Positions 17,188-26,460 of a stretch of DNA of 64,000 bases are shown piece by piece. Source of the DNA: Streptomyces triticagri. Its GTDB lineage: Bacteria > Actinomycetota > Actinomycetes > Streptomycetales > Streptomycetaceae. A model generated the notes under the pieces. It had not been told where the DNA came from. It saw only the letters and a list, made by a program, of their open reading frames with translations, and did not search any database. The stretch spans positions 30,282-94,281 of the forward strand of contig NZ_QUAK01000083.1 of assembly GCF_003429565.1 (NCBI RefSeq). The letters are read 5' to 3'. Each line of letters starts with the position of its first letter. The first letter of the stretch is position 1. The translations under genes were made by a program, and so were the position numbers.

Positions 17188-18804
17188 ATGCGTGTCATGG
17201 CACAGATCGCGATGGTCATGAACCTCGACAAGTGCATCGGGTGCCACACCTGCTCGGTCACCTGCAAGCAGGCATGGACCAACCGCACCGGCATGGAGTA
17301 CGTCTGGTTCAACAACGTGGAGACCCGCCCGGGGCAGGGCTATCCACGGCGTTACGAGGACCAGGAGCAGTGGAAGGGCGGCTGGACGCTCAACAAGCGC
17401 GGCGCTCTCAAGCTCAAGAACGGCGGCCGCCTCAAGAAGCTCGCCGGCATCTTCTCCAACCCGAAGCTGCCGGAGATCAAGGACTACTACGAGCCCTGGA
17501 CGTACGAGTACAAGAACCTCACCGACGCACCGCTCGGTGACGACTATCCGGTGGCCGAGCCGCGCTCGCTGATCAGCGGCAAACCCATGAAGATCGAGTG
17601 GTCCTCGAACTGGGACGACAATCTGGGCGGCGCCACCGAGCACGGCGGCCAGGACCCGATGGTGGAGAAGACCCGCCAACAGGCCGCGGACAAGGTGAAG
17701 TTCGCCTTCGAGCAGACCTTCATGTTCTATCTGCCGCGGATCTGCGAGCACTGTCTGAACCCGTCGTGCGTGGCGTCCTGCCCGTCGGGGGCGATGTACA
17801 AGCGCAGCGAGGACGGCATCGTCCTGGTCGACCAGGACCAGTGCCGCGGCTGGCGGATGTGCGTCACCGGCTGCCCGTACAAGAAGGTGTACTTCAACCA
17901 CCGCACCGGCAAGGCCGAGAAGTGCACGATGTGCTACCCGCGGGTCGAGGTGGGCCTGCCCACGGTGTGCTCGGAGACCTGCGTGGGCCGGCTCCGCTAC
18001 CTCGGGGTGATCCTCTACGACGCGGACAAGGTCACCGCCGCGGCCTCCACCAAGGACGACAAGGCCCTGTACGAGGCCCAGTTGGGGGTGTTCCTCGATC
18101 CGGAGGACCCCGAGGTGCGGCGCGAGGCGGAGCGGGCGGGGATCGCGCACGACTGGATCGAGGCCGCCCGCCGCTCCCCCGTGCGCGCCCTGATCAGCAC
18201 GTACAAGGTGGCGCTTCCGCTGCATCCGGAGTACCGGACGATGCCGATGGTCTGGTACATCCCGCCGCTGTCGCCGGTGGTGGACGCGCTCACCGAGACC
18301 GGCTTCGACGGCGAGGAGGCGGGCAATCTCTTCGGCGCGATCGACACCCTGCGCATCCCGCTGGAGTATCTGGCGGAGATCTTCACGGCGGGTGATGTCG
18401 CCCCCGTACGGGCCTCGTTGACGAAGCTCGCCGCGATGCGCTCGCACATGCGGGCGGTGAATCTCGGCGAGCAGCCCGATCCGTCGATCGCAGAGTCGGT
18501 CGGGATGGACGCGCGCACGATCGAGGAGATGTACCGGCTGCTCGCGATCGCCAAGTACGAGGACCGCTATGTGATCCCGACGGCGGCGGTCGGGGACGCG
18601 CAGCGCCTCGAGGAGTCCGCACTGCCGGACAGTTGCAGTCTCGACTACGAGGACGGGCCCGGCATGGGCGGCGAGGGTCCCTTCGGCCAGGACTCCGGGC
18701 GCAAGAACCTGCCCCTGGTGACGATCGAGAACTTCCACCGCCTGCGGGACAAGCAAACCGCCGACGAGGAACCGCGCGTCGAGGACATCAAGGAGGGCTC
18801 GTGA
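17188..18804 (+). CDS. narH: Respiratory nitrate reductase beta subunit
   Basis: 538-residue iron-sulfur subunit that carries electrons from NarI to NarG. Four Cys groups are seen: CIGCHTCSVTC near the N-terminus, CEHCLNPSCVASCPSG, CRGWRMCVTGCPYKK (with Trp in place of one Cys, marking the [3Fe-4S] cluster) and CTMCYPRV...CSETC. ATG 17188 follows GGGGAG; a second Met three codons on (17197) is possible. It begins 20 bp after narG. Confidence 0.97.
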   Translation: MRVMAQIAMVMNLDKCIGCHTCSVTCKQAWTNRTGMEYVWFNNVETRPGQGYPRRYEDQEQWKGGWTLNKRGALKLKNGGRLKKLAGIFSNPKLPEIKDYYEPWTYEYKNLTDAPLGDDYPVAEPRSLISGKPMKIEWSSNWDDNLGGATEHGGQDPMVEKTRQQAADKVKFAFEQTFMFYLPRICEHCLNPSCVASCPSGAMYKRSEDGIVLVDQDQCRGWRMCVTGCPYKKVYFNHRTGKAEKCTMCYPRVEVGLPTVCSETCVGRLRYLGVILYDADKVTAAASTKDDKALYEAQLGVFLDPEDPEVRREAERAGIAHDWIEAARRSPVRALISTYKVALPLHPEYRTMPMVWYIPPLSPVVDALTETGFDGEEAGNLFGAIDTLRIPLEYLAEIFTAGDVAPVRASLTKLAAMRSHMRAVNLGEQPDPSIAESVGMDARTIEEMYRLLAIAKYEDRYVIPTAAVGDAQRLEESALPDSCSLDYEDGPGMGGEGPFGQDSGRKNLPLVTIENFHRLRDKQTADEEPRVEDIKEGS

Positions 18805-18815
18805 AAGGAGAGCTC

Positions 18816-19409
18816 GTGAACCGACACGCCGTGCTGTACCAGGCGGCAGCGCACTGCCTCGGCTACCCCGACGGCGCCTTCTGGTCCGGGCTCCCCCTGG
18901 TCCGCCAAGCGGCCCCGGAACTGGGGGAGTTCGTCGATTTCGCCGAGCAGTCCGGACCCGGCGAACTGGCCGCCCACTACGTCGGCGTCTTCGACTTCAA
19001 GAACCGGCACAGCCTGTATCTGAGCTGGTGGCGCGACGGTGACACCCGGCGCCGCGGCATGACCCTGGTGCAGTTCAAGGAGGTGTACCGGGAGCACGGC
19101 CTGGAGTTCACCGGCGAGGAGCTCCCGGACTTCCTGCCGGCGGTCCTCGAATTCACCGCGCAGGCCGGGCCGGTGCTCCTGGAGGAGTACCGGCCGGGCC
19201 TCGAACTACTGCGGCTCGCCCTCACCGACCACGGCACCCCGTACGCCGGCGTGCTCGACGCGGTGTGCGCCACCCTGCCAGGACCCACGCCGAAGGACCG
19301 CGCCGAGGCCCATGCGCTCGCCCGCGGCGGGCCGCCGCGCGAGGACGTCGGACTCGAACCCTTCGGCGCCGCACGCCTGTTGCCCGTACTGACCGGAGAG
19401 AACTCATGA
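18816..19409 (+). CDS. narJ: Nitrate reductase assembly chaperone
   Basis: 197-residue TorD/NarJ-family chaperone that keeps NarG competent for molybdenum cofactor insertion and membrane docking; it is not part of the final enzyme. YQAAAHCLGYPD, YVGVFDFKNRHSLYLSWWRDGDTRRRGMTL and ELPDFLPAVLEF are the NarJ hallmark stretches. Two starts are possible: GTG 18801, overlapping the narH stop, and GTG 18816 with AAAGGAG at ideal spacing. The latter is used here. The stop overlaps narI (ATGA). Confidence 0.93.
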   Translation: MNRHAVLYQAAAHCLGYPDGAFWSGLPLVRQAAPELGEFVDFAEQSGPGELAAHYVGVFDFKNRHSLYLSWWRDGDTRRRGMTLVQFKEVYREHGLEFTGEELPDFLPAVLEFTAQAGPVLLEEYRPGLELLRLALTDHGTPYAGVLDAVCATLPGPTPKDRAEAHALARGGPPREDVGLEPFGAARLLPVLTGENS

Positions 19410-20131
19410 GGACGCTGCTCTGGGGTGTGCTGCCGTACGTCGCGGTGGCCCTGCTCATCGCCGGCACGGTGTGGCGCTACCGCTACGACAAGTTCGGCTG
19501 GACGACCCGCTCCTCACAGGTGTACGAGTCGAAGCTCCTGAACATCGCATCGCCGATGTTCCACTACGGGATCCTCTTCGTGCTCGTCGGCCATCTGATG
19601 GGCCTGTTCATCCCGGAGTCGTGGACGGACGCGGTGCGGCTCAAGGAGCACGCGTACCACGTCATCTCCCTCTACGGCGGGACGGTGGCCGGGGTGCTCG
19701 CGGTGGCCGGCATCGTGATGCTGATCTACCGGCGGCGCACCAAGGCGCCGGTGTTCCGGGCGACCACGGCGAACGACAAGCTGATGTACGTGGTCCTCTT
19801 CGGATCGCTCGTGATGGGGATGTGGGCCAAGCTCACCAACTCGACGTTCGACCACGGCTACAACTACCGCGAATCCATTGCGCCTTGGGTGCGGAGCCTG
19901 TTCACACTGCAGCCGAAGACGGAGCTGATGGTGGGGGTGCCGCTGACGTATCAGATCCATGTGGTGATGGCGCTTGTGCTGTTCGCGCTGATCCCGTTCA
20001 CGCGGCTCGTCCATATGTTCAGCGCGCCGGTGCAGTATCTGTTCCGGCCGTATGTCGTGTACCGCAGTCGCGACGAGTCGCAGTTGGGGCCGCGGCCGGA
20101 GCGGCGGGGGTGGGAGCGGACGGGGTCCTGA
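19406..20131 (+). CDS. narI: Respiratory nitrate reductase gamma subunit (cytochrome b)
   Basis: 241-residue membrane cytochrome b that oxidises quinol and anchors NarGH. Five membrane segments are seen (about 4-22, 48-66, 87-106, 124-140 and 180-200). Candidate haem-ligand histidines lie in FHYGILFVLVGHLMG (two on one helix), EHAYHVISLYG and IHVVMALVLFALIPFTRLVH, as in other NarI proteins. Starts at the narJ stop overlap. Ends before a strong terminator. Confidence 0.95.
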   Translation: MRTLLWGVLPYVAVALLIAGTVWRYRYDKFGWTTRSSQVYESKLLNIASPMFHYGILFVLVGHLMGLFIPESWTDAVRLKEHAYHVISLYGGTVAGVLAVAGIVMLIYRRRTKAPVFRATTANDKLMYVVLFGSLVMGMWAKLTNSTFDHGYNYRESIAPWVRSLFTLQPKTELMVGVPLTYQIHVVMALVLFALIPFTRLVHMFSAPVQYLFRPYVVYRSRDESQLGPRPERRGWERTGS

Positions 20132-20162
20132 CCGGAGGGGCTCGAGAGATGAGCCCCTCCGG
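20132..20162. terminator. Bidirectional terminator after narI
   Basis: CCGGAGGGGCTC, seven-base loop GAGAGAT, GAGCCCCTCCGG: a perfect 12-bp stem starting at the base after the narI stop and ending 9 bp before the convergent OsmC-like gene's stop. Confidence 0.8.
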
Positions 20163-20170
20163 CGACTGCG

Positions 20171-20596
20171 TCAGCTCAGCTTCGCACTCAGCGTGATGTC
20201 CGTGCCGGAAAGCGCCTGGCTGACCGGGCAGTTGGCCTTGGCACCCTGTGCCGCCTCCAGGAACCCGTCCTCGTCGAGACCCGGCACGTCCCCCTCCACA
20301 CTCAGGTGGATCCCCGTGATGCCCGTACCGGGCTGAAACGTGACCTCCGCCTGGGTCACCAGCTTCGTCGGAGGCGTGCCCGCCTTCGTGAGCCCGGCGG
20401 ACAGCGCCATCGAGAAGCAGCTGGAGTGCGCGGCGGCGATCAGCTCCTCGGGGCTGGTCTTGCCGTTCGCCTCCTCCGCGCGCGAGGGCCAGGAGACGGG
20501 GAACTGGCCGACCCCGGAGGAGTCGAACGCGACCTTCCCCTGGCCCTCCAGGAGGTTGCCGTTCCAGACGGTGTGCGCGCTGCGCGTGGTCGCCAC
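20171..20596 (-). CDS. OsmC-like peroxide-reducing protein
   Basis: 141-residue OsmC/Ohr-family protein that reduces organic hydroperoxides through two cysteines. Both are present: AAHSSCFSMALS and GAKANCPVSQALSG. The N-terminal VWNGNLLEGQGKV strand pattern and the short PFPVSW-like stretch fit the OsmC rather than the Ohr subfamily. GTG 20596 is preceded by GAAAGG. It converges on narI across a shared terminator and stands alone. Confidence 0.88.
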   Translation of the reverse strand: MATTRSAHTVWNGNLLEGQGKVAFDSSGVGQFPVSWPSRAEEANGKTSPEELIAAAHSSCFSMALSAGLTKAGTPPTKLVTQAEVTFQPGTGITGIHLSVEGDVPGLDEDGFLEAAQGAKANCPVSQALSGTDITLSAKLS

Positions 20597-20655
20597 GATG
20601 CATGCCTTTCGTTCGGGAGAGCTGCCGTACGCGGTCCATCCGACCACATCCGGCG

Positions 20656-22455
20656 TCAGGTCACATGGAACACCGGCCCCCGTGCGGTGAACGGCAGCCG
20701 TCCGCCACGCGGCAGCAGGTACGCGTGCTCCCGCCGGACCCGCAGGGTGTCGCAGTCGCCGTCGGTGATCACCAGGATGGGGGCGCCCGGCGGGAAGTCG
20801 TCGGCCCGGTGCAGCAGATCGATCCCCGGCTGCAGCACCGTGCCGCCGCGGCCGCGCACCCGCACCCGGTCGGCGATGCCGGTCACCGGCAGATAGCCCG
20901 CGTCGTGCGGGGCCGCGTCGCAGAACACCACCCGCGCCGCGGGGACGTCCCGGGCCGTGGCGTACGAGGCGATGGCGCCGAGGCCCTTGCCGAGCAGAGT
21001 GCGGTTCATCGAGGCGGAGGTGTCGAGGACGACGCCGAAGGTGCAGCGCTGGATCTCCTCGGGCGGGAAGTACCGGCCGGCCCGCGGGATGTCGGGGGTG
21101 GCGGCCTGCCGCCGTGCGGGCCTGGCGTATGTGCGCACCGGCTGCGGGCTCGGCACGAACTCGTCGAACCAGCGGGCCAGTCGGGCGTCCCAGGGCAGCG
21201 GTGGCTGGGTCAGTGCCTGGATCTCCTGCACCAGGCCGGCGGGCAGCGTCCCGCGCTCGCCCTGCCGGTGCAGGTCGAAGCCCTGGGTGAGCCCGCGGCG
21301 GTAGAAGGTGTCGAGGTCGACGTACTCCCCCGCCTCGCGCAGCGGAGCGCCGAGGATGTCGCCGGTGCCCTTGCCGCGCAGGGTGGCGAGGCGGCGCATC
21401 CGGCGCAGATCGCCGGCGATCCGGTCGTAGACCTCCTCGGCGGACAGGCCCGCGAGCGCCGGGTCGTACAGCAGACCGGCCGGCATGTCGCCGACCTGCA
21501 TCTCGACCAGCCAGCCGTTGATGACGTAGTCCGCCGCCACGTTGTACAGGTACGGGTCGCGGGCGCCGCAGCGGTCGCCGTGCCGCAGGGCGGCGTGCAG
21601 CATCTCGTGGGCGAGCACGAAGCGCCATTCCTCGGCGCTCAGGTTCGCGTGCGGATTGACGTAGATCTCGCCGGCTCCGGCGTCCACGGCGGCGACGGCG
21701 ATGTCGTGCGCACGGGCCAGTTCGGCGTCGGCGACCAGCTTCATGCCGGAGGCGATGCCGCCGAGCAGCGGGTACGACGAGACGAACCAGTTGAGCGCCT
21801 GGCCCCAGGGGTGGCGCGGCGCGGCCTCCGCGCCGACCGACTCGCGCAGCCCGCCCGCGACGTCCATGGCCTCGGACATGGTGCGGGTCAGGGAGTGCGC
21901 GAAGGCCAGCTGCCAGTCCGGCGGCGGGTCCAACGAGCCCCAGGTGAGCAGGAGTTGGTCGCCGTCCCGGTCTCCCGTACCGCAGTCCTGGTAGTCGGGC
22001 GGAATGCCGTCGCGCCGCCAGCGGGCCGCGAGTTCCTCCTCCTCGCCGCCGGGGTAGTCGGCGGGCAGGTCGTCCGGCGGGCTGCCCACCGGGAAGGTGA
22101 GCAGGAAGCGGTTGACCACGGCGCAGCGCGCGGCGAGATCGAAGCGGTCGGGCTGTACGCGTACGCCTCGGGCGGCCGGTACGTGGCCGAAGCCGAGGTG
22201 GATCACACAGTGCGCCAACGCCCAGGCCCACTCGGACGGTTCGACGCGACGGGTGCGGTGGACGTGCACGGTGCCGTCGGAGTCCACGCGCGCGAGGCCG
22301 TGCGCCGGGGCCAGCTTGCAGTCCTTGTCCCGGCAGAAGTGGGCGCCGACGGCGGCGAGCGCCGGATTGCGGCGCAGCTTCGCGAGCCCCTCCAGAAATG
22401 CCTCGGCCGCCGGGTCGGGGCGCTGCGCCGCCCGGCGGCCACGGGTCCGGCTCAC
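20656..22455 (-). CDS. DUF2201-type metallopeptidase-like/VWA protein
   Basis: 599 residues. The N-terminal half is a putative zinc metallopeptidase domain with HEMLH in WRFVLAHEMLHAALRHGD (about 310). The C-terminal half is a VWA-like domain with the metal-ion-dependent adhesion motif DTSASM near 480 and ITDGDCD further on. Such proteins are nearly always paired with a MoxR ATPase, which assembles or matures a complex. The GTG start overlaps the ATPase stop (GTGA), so the pair is translationally coupled. Substrate unknown. VWA domains with MoxR partners often work like a chelatase or chaperone; whether the peptidase site is active cannot be told. Confidence 0.85.
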   Translation of the reverse strand: MSRTRGRRAAQRPDPAAEAFLEGLAKLRRNPALAAVGAHFCRDKDCKLAPAHGLARVDSDGTVHVHRTRRVEPSEWAWALAHCVIHLGFGHVPAARGVRVQPDRFDLAARCAVVNRFLLTFPVGSPPDDLPADYPGGEEEELAARWRRDGIPPDYQDCGTGDRDGDQLLLTWGSLDPPPDWQLAFAHSLTRTMSEAMDVAGGLRESVGAEAAPRHPWGQALNWFVSSYPLLGGIASGMKLVADAELARAHDIAVAAVDAGAGEIYVNPHANLSAEEWRFVLAHEMLHAALRHGDRCGARDPYLYNVAADYVINGWLVEMQVGDMPAGLLYDPALAGLSAEEVYDRIAGDLRRMRRLATLRGKGTGDILGAPLREAGEYVDLDTFYRRGLTQGFDLHRQGERGTLPAGLVQEIQALTQPPLPWDARLARWFDEFVPSPQPVRTYARPARRQAATPDIPRAGRYFPPEEIQRCTFGVVLDTSASMNRTLLGKGLGAIASYATARDVPAARVVFCDAAPHDAGYLPVTGIADRVRVRGRGGTVLQPGIDLLHRADDFPPGAPILVITDGDCDTLRVRREHAYLLPRGGRLPFTARGPVFHVT

Positions 22456-23513
22456 CGGCGCGCCTCCACCAGGCGCGGCAGGTCGCGGGCGGCCTCCACC
22501 AGGAACCAGGCGGGCAGCACCGGCTGGCCGTCGGCGTCGTCGGCGATGACGGTCTGGGCGACCTCCACGGAGATCTCGGCGAGCTGCACGAGCAGCGACT
22601 TGGCGCGGAACGCGGTCTGCCGTCCGGCGGTGGAGACCTGCTCCTTGGAGGCGGGCAGATCCTTGATCAGTCGGCCGCGGAACGCGTCGGCCAGGTAGTA
22701 GAGCAGGTCCCGGTCCTCCAGGCGCCGCGGCCAGGAGGCGTCGCCCTTGATGATGGCCTCGATGCCGTACGCATGCCGCACGATCTTGGCGTACCCGCAG
22801 AACGAGACCGCGTGCGCGGGCGTCAGCGTGCCGTGCGCGACGATCTTCAGGGTCTCCTCGTCGAGGGCCGGTCCGAAGGAGTGCAGGGCGTCGGACAGCA
22901 TGTGCCAGGACCGGGGTGTGGAGAACGGCTCCTCGGTGCGCGGCGGCTTGGACCACAGGTGGTCGGGCCGGTCGGTGAGGTAGTCGGTGATCCAGGGGTG
23001 GATGCCGTTGTTCGCGGCCCAGGTCAGCCAGTCGCTCGGGGAGGCCTCGAGGTGGATGTGGGTGAGGCGGTTGACCAGGGCGGAGGCGATGGGGCGGGCC
23101 AGGGCGTTGTCGGTGGCGCGGTTGCCTGCGCCGATGACCAGGGAGCCCTCCGGGAGTTCGTAGCCGCCGATCCTGCGGTCGAGGATCAGCGAGTAGAAGG
23201 CCTTCTGGACGTCGGGCGTCGCCGCGTTCAACTCGTCGAGGAAGAGGCAGTACGGCTCGTCCCGGGCGATGGCCTCGGGCGGGCAGAACACGGAGCGGCC
23301 GTCCCGGATCTGCGGCACCCCGATCAGGTCCTCGGGCGCGAGCTGCGTACCGAGCAGGCTGACGCACTCGAGCCCCAGCGACTCCGCGAAGGCCCGCACC
23401 AGAGACGACTTCCCGATCCCGGGCGCCCCCCAGATGAACACGGGCCGCACGGTCGCAAGACCGAGCAACAACTCGGGCACCCGCGACGGGGTCACGGACA
23501 CGGCAGCCTGCAA
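22452..23513 (-). CDS. MoxR-family AAA+ ATPase
   Basis: 353 residues, cytoplasmic. Walker A is GAPGIGKSS near residue 30, Walker B is CLFLDELN, sensor 1 lies in GSLVIGAGNRATDN, followed by an arginine finger region in NRLTHIHLE. The start is taken as TTG 23513 because GAGGAGGG stands eight bases upstream; an in-frame GTG six codons later is the alternative. The downstream VWA/metallopeptidase protein is its likely partner. Confidence 0.87.
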   Translation of the reverse strand: MQAAVSVTPSRVPELLLGLATVRPVFIWGAPGIGKSSLVRAFAESLGLECVSLLGTQLAPEDLIGVPQIRDGRSVFCPPEAIARDEPYCLFLDELNAATPDVQKAFYSLILDRRIGGYELPEGSLVIGAGNRATDNALARPIASALVNRLTHIHLEASPSDWLTWAANNGIHPWITDYLTDRPDHLWSKPPRTEEPFSTPRSWHMLSDALHSFGPALDEETLKIVAHGTLTPAHAVSFCGYAKIVRHAYGIEAIIKGDASWPRRLEDRDLLYYLADAFRGRLIKDLPASKEQVSTAGRQTAFRAKSLLVQLAEISVEVAQTVIADDADGQPVLPAWFLVEAARDLPRLVEARR

Positions 23514-23617
23514 GGTGGGGCCCTCCTCGAAAATTCGGAGTGCCCAGTCTGCGCGCTACGGGGCGGACGCCGCAGCCCAATTTCCGTGCGCCGCGCGCAC
23601 ACCCACCGAACCCGGCA

Positions 23618-23695
23618 GATTCAGCCCGTCTGGGGGTCGCACCCGGACGGAGTCTGGGGGAGTTTGGGGACATCCTGCACCCCGTCCGGGGGCAC
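23618..23695. repeat. Dispersed intergenic repeat overlapping a coding tail
   Basis: TTCAGCCCGTCTGGGGGTCG followed by GGAGTCTGGGGGAGTTTGGG, the minus-strand version of the family at 4.5, 30.3, 36.1 and 40.25 kb. It encodes the last 25 or so residues and the stop codon of the phosphodiesterase on the minus strand. Confidence 0.6.
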
Positions 23696-25744
23696 CCCGG
23701 GACAATCCTCCGCACTCCCCGCAGGGAGCAGCCACCGCCGCAGCACCCCGTGCACCTGCTCCGCCCCCACCAACTCGCCGCCCCCGGCGACCGGTTCGGA
23801 GAACGCCGCCGGTGACAGAAGAAACGCCCGAGACTGCTCGCCCCCGAGCCCCCCGTGGGACCCGATCTGCTCCTCGAAGGCCAACACCTCCCCGTCCTCG
23901 GGGTCGTACGCCGAGTTGACCATGATGTCCGCGACATGCGGAAACCCGTCCGTCCGCAGCACCGCCGCGGCTGCCCCCGGCCCGAACGGCGCCAACGGCC
24001 CCGGCGCCGCGGCCGGATCCCCGGCGAACTCGGCGAGCCGCACCTCCGCGCCGCTCGCCCCGAGCACCACGGGCCCGTGCTCCTCGCTGCGTACCAGCAG
24101 AAAGCCGATGCCCGGATGGTTCGCCAGCGTGGTCAGCAGCGCGGGGTTGCGACGGTCGATCTCCTCCCGGGTCATCCGGTGCGGCACACCCGGGAAGGAG
24201 ACGAGACCGAGATTGCCGGAGGCCAACACGATCGGTTCGGCCCGGCGGCTGAGCCCCCGCTCCTCGCCGCCCTCCTCGACCGGCCGGTGCAACGCCGCGA
24301 GCACCGCGGACCGCGCCTCGGCACCGCTGTGCGTGCGCGTCGCCCGCCGCGGCACCGGCAGCCCGCACCCGGCCCGCACCAGGTCACCGAGCCCGAGCCC
24401 GTACCGCGCACGGAACGTCTCGCCAGGGCTCTGCCCGTGGTCGGAGAGCAGCACGATCCGGTAGTCCCGCGGCGCGTGCTCGGCGACCCGGGTGATCAGC
24501 GCGAGCGAGCGGTCGAGGCGCCGCAGCACCAGCTCCGCGTCGCGACTGCGCGGCCCCGAGTGGTGGGCCACCTCGTCGTAGGCGACGAGATCGGCGTAGA
24601 CGGCGCTGCGGCCGGCCAGCATGTCCCCGATCACCGCGGCCACCACGACGTCCCGCTCGACGACCGTCGCGAAGGCCCGGATGAACGGATAGAGACCGCC
24701 GCGGCCGACCCGGGGCCGGTCCTTGCGCAGCCGTGCCCGTACGGACTGGCCGATCTCCCGGCCGACTTCGGCGACGAACGACAGGGCGGTCCGTACGGCG
24801 TTGGCCGGATCGGAGAAGTACGCGAAGTACCCGGCCCGGGAGCGGTTCGCCCGGCCGCGCCGCGCGGCGATCGACAGGACGAGCGCCAACTGGTCCGCTC
24901 CCCCGCTGAAGAGGTTGCCGCGGCTGGCGCCGTCGACGGTCAGCAGTCCGCCGTGGCCGGTGCGGGCCACGGCACGCCGCTGCAGTTCGGCGGCGCTCGC
25001 CGGCCGGTTGCAGACCATCACCACCCCGGTGTCCTTCTCGTACCAGCGGAAGGCGGGGATGTCGTGGTTGGTGCCGTGCAGGATGGCCAGTTGGCTGGCG
25101 CCGGTCTGGCTGGACCAGTCGGTGCGCCAGGGGGTCAGCCGGTGCCCGGACTCGATGAGGCCGGCGACGGTCGGCATCAGACCGCTGTCCGCGGCGTGCC
25201 GCAGCACGTCGTGGCCGACGCCGTCCAACTGCAGGAAGAGGGTTCCGGGCGGCTGTGTGCCCGCAGGCGGGGCGAGCCGTCCGCGGCGGTCGGCGAGACG
25301 GTAGATCCGGCGGCGGTACGCATCGTCGTCGCGCACCGCGAGCGCGGTGGAGGTGGCGGAGGCGACCGCCGACATCACGGCGGCCACCACGACCGCGGTC
25401 TCGGGATTGGCCTCGCCCCGGCCGTCCGGGATCAGACGCAGGGCCACCAGAAGCAGTGAGCCGTTGAGGAAGAAGACCAGCAGGCCGAGTACGAGCGCCG
25501 GTACGAGCAGCAGGGCCCGCACCAGGATCGGCCAGACCAGCGCCCCGAGGAGGCCGAAGGCGCCGGCGCCGAGCGCCGCCGTGATGCCGATCCGGGTGGC
25601 GGTGTCGCCGTCGGCGGACTGCAGCCGGAAGTCGGGCAGGATGCCCGCGAGCGCGAGCATGGTCACCGTGCTGACCGCCCAGACGGCGACGACGCGCCAC
25701 AGGGCCTTGCCGATCGCCCGCCACTGCCGCCGGACCACTGTCAC
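23621..25744 (-). CDS. Membrane protein with alkaline-phosphatase-fold phosphodiesterase domain
   Basis: 707 residues. The N-terminal 130 residues hold four hydrophobic segments resembling the phage_holin_4_2 membrane family. After a short basic stretch comes an alkaline-phosphatase-superfamily (type I phosphodiesterase-like) domain, with FLQLDGVGHDVL near 168, SSQTGASQ (likely catalytic Ser/Thr region), AYDEVAHHSGP and LSDHGQSPGETF (metal ligands). Such domains hydrolyse phosphodiesters or phospholipid head groups; which substrate is unknown. The GTG start at 25744 has only a weak ribosome-binding site. The last 25 or so residues (PPDGVQDVPKLPQTPSG...) come from the dispersed intergenic repeat and are probably not functional. 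Confidence 0.82.
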   Translation of the reverse strand: MTVVRRQWRAIGKALWRVVAVWAVSTVTMLALAGILPDFRLQSADGDTATRIGITAALGAGAFGLLGALVWPILVRALLLVPALVLGLLVFFLNGSLLLVALRLIPDGRGEANPETAVVVAAVMSAVASATSTALAVRDDDAYRRRIYRLADRRGRLAPPAGTQPPGTLFLQLDGVGHDVLRHAADSGLMPTVAGLIESGHRLTPWRTDWSSQTGASQLAILHGTNHDIPAFRWYEKDTGVVMVCNRPASAAELQRRAVARTGHGGLLTVDGASRGNLFSGGADQLALVLSIAARRGRANRSRAGYFAYFSDPANAVRTALSFVAEVGREIGQSVRARLRKDRPRVGRGGLYPFIRAFATVVERDVVVAAVIGDMLAGRSAVYADLVAYDEVAHHSGPRSRDAELVLRRLDRSLALITRVAEHAPRDYRIVLLSDHGQSPGETFRARYGLGLGDLVRAGCGLPVPRRATRTHSGAEARSAVLAALHRPVEEGGEERGLSRRAEPIVLASGNLGLVSFPGVPHRMTREEIDRRNPALLTTLANHPGIGFLLVRSEEHGPVVLGASGAEVRLAEFAGDPAAAPGPLAPFGPGAAAAVLRTDGFPHVADIMVNSAYDPEDGEVLAFEEQIGSHGGLGGEQSRAFLLSPAAFSEPVAGGGELVGAEQVHGVLRRWLLPAGSAEDCPGVPPDGVQDVPKLPQTPSGCDPQTG

Positions 25745-25871
25745 CTCACGTTCCGGGCACCGCCTTCGAGCCCTCGGCCCAGCGTGTCATACGAGGCGGG
25801 ACGGACCGCGCGGGGCAGCTCACACCGGCTGGTATGCGCAGCAATCGGCCGGATTCGGACGGCTCGACGCC

Positions 25872-25914
25872 GGCCCGGCGAAGGCAGTGGCCCGGCGAAG
25901 GCACCGGCCCGGCG
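25872..25914. repeat. 17-bp tandem repeat, three copies
   Basis: GGCCCGGCGAAGGCAGT, then GGCCCGGCGAAGGCACC, then GGCCCGGCGATCAG. It lies in the 185-bp space between the phosphodiesterase start and the next minus-strand gene. Nothing else is visible there. Confidence 0.6.
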
Positions 25915-25929
25915 ATCAGCCGGCCCTGC

Positions 25930-26334
25930 TCAGGTCCCGTCGTATCCCGCCGTCGGCATGGACAGCCGGCGGTGCAGCCGGGCCTTGGCCGTCGCGTCGT
26001 ATCCGGGCTCGTCCAGGCCGGTCGTCTCCAGGCGCAGTCCGCGCCGGGCGCATTCGGCGGCGAAGGCGTCCGCGGAGTCCAGGGCGCACTCGAGCACCCG
26101 GCGGCTGGGTGCCACGAACAGATCGACCCGGCCCGCCTCGGCGTCCTCCCACAGACTGCAGTGGTCGAAGCGCAGCCCGTGGGTCAGCAGCTCCGCGGTG
26201 ATCACATAGCCGCGCTTCTCCGCCCAGCGGGCGCACTGGGCGTGCTGGGCACGGGAGTCCACCAGGAACGGCTCCTCGTCCAGCCGCTCCAGCGGCGTCA
26301 GGCTGGCGATGGCCGCCACCCGGACCTTGGCCAT
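25930..26334 (-). CDS. Small protein resembling a degenerate resolvase N-terminal domain
   Basis: 134 residues. The pattern VDSRAQHAQCARWAEKRGYVI followed by AGRVDLFVAPSRRVLECALD and FAAECARRGLRLE recalls the alpha/beta catalytic domain of serine recombinases (Q-x3-C-x2-A-x3-G, then a turn before 'L-x-R'). No catalytic Ser is evident at the N-terminus (VAAIASLTPLE) and no DNA-binding domain follows. It may be a domesticated, non-catalytic relative or an unrelated family with similar layout. ATG 26334 is divergent from the MBL hydrolase gene. Function unknown. Confidence 0.6.
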   Translation of the reverse strand: MAKVRVAAIASLTPLERLDEEPFLVDSRAQHAQCARWAEKRGYVITAELLTHGLRFDHCSLWEDAEAGRVDLFVAPSRRVLECALDSADAFAAECARRGLRLETTGLDEPGYDATAKARLHRRLSMPTAGYDGT

Positions 26335-26460
26335 GCGCTCGTGTCCCCTCGTCCTGCGGCCCGACCGTCGGGGAGGCCGCCCCTGGGGCGTGCCGGTCCC
26401 TCAGCGGCAGACCCTACTCCGCCCGTAGTCTCGTAGGGAGAGAGCGATGGGAGGCCGTGG

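Noticed and set aside
25872..25914. 17-bp repeats as operator array
   Set aside because: The unit is not palindromic and lies at the 3' side of the preceding minus-strand gene rather than at a clear promoter.
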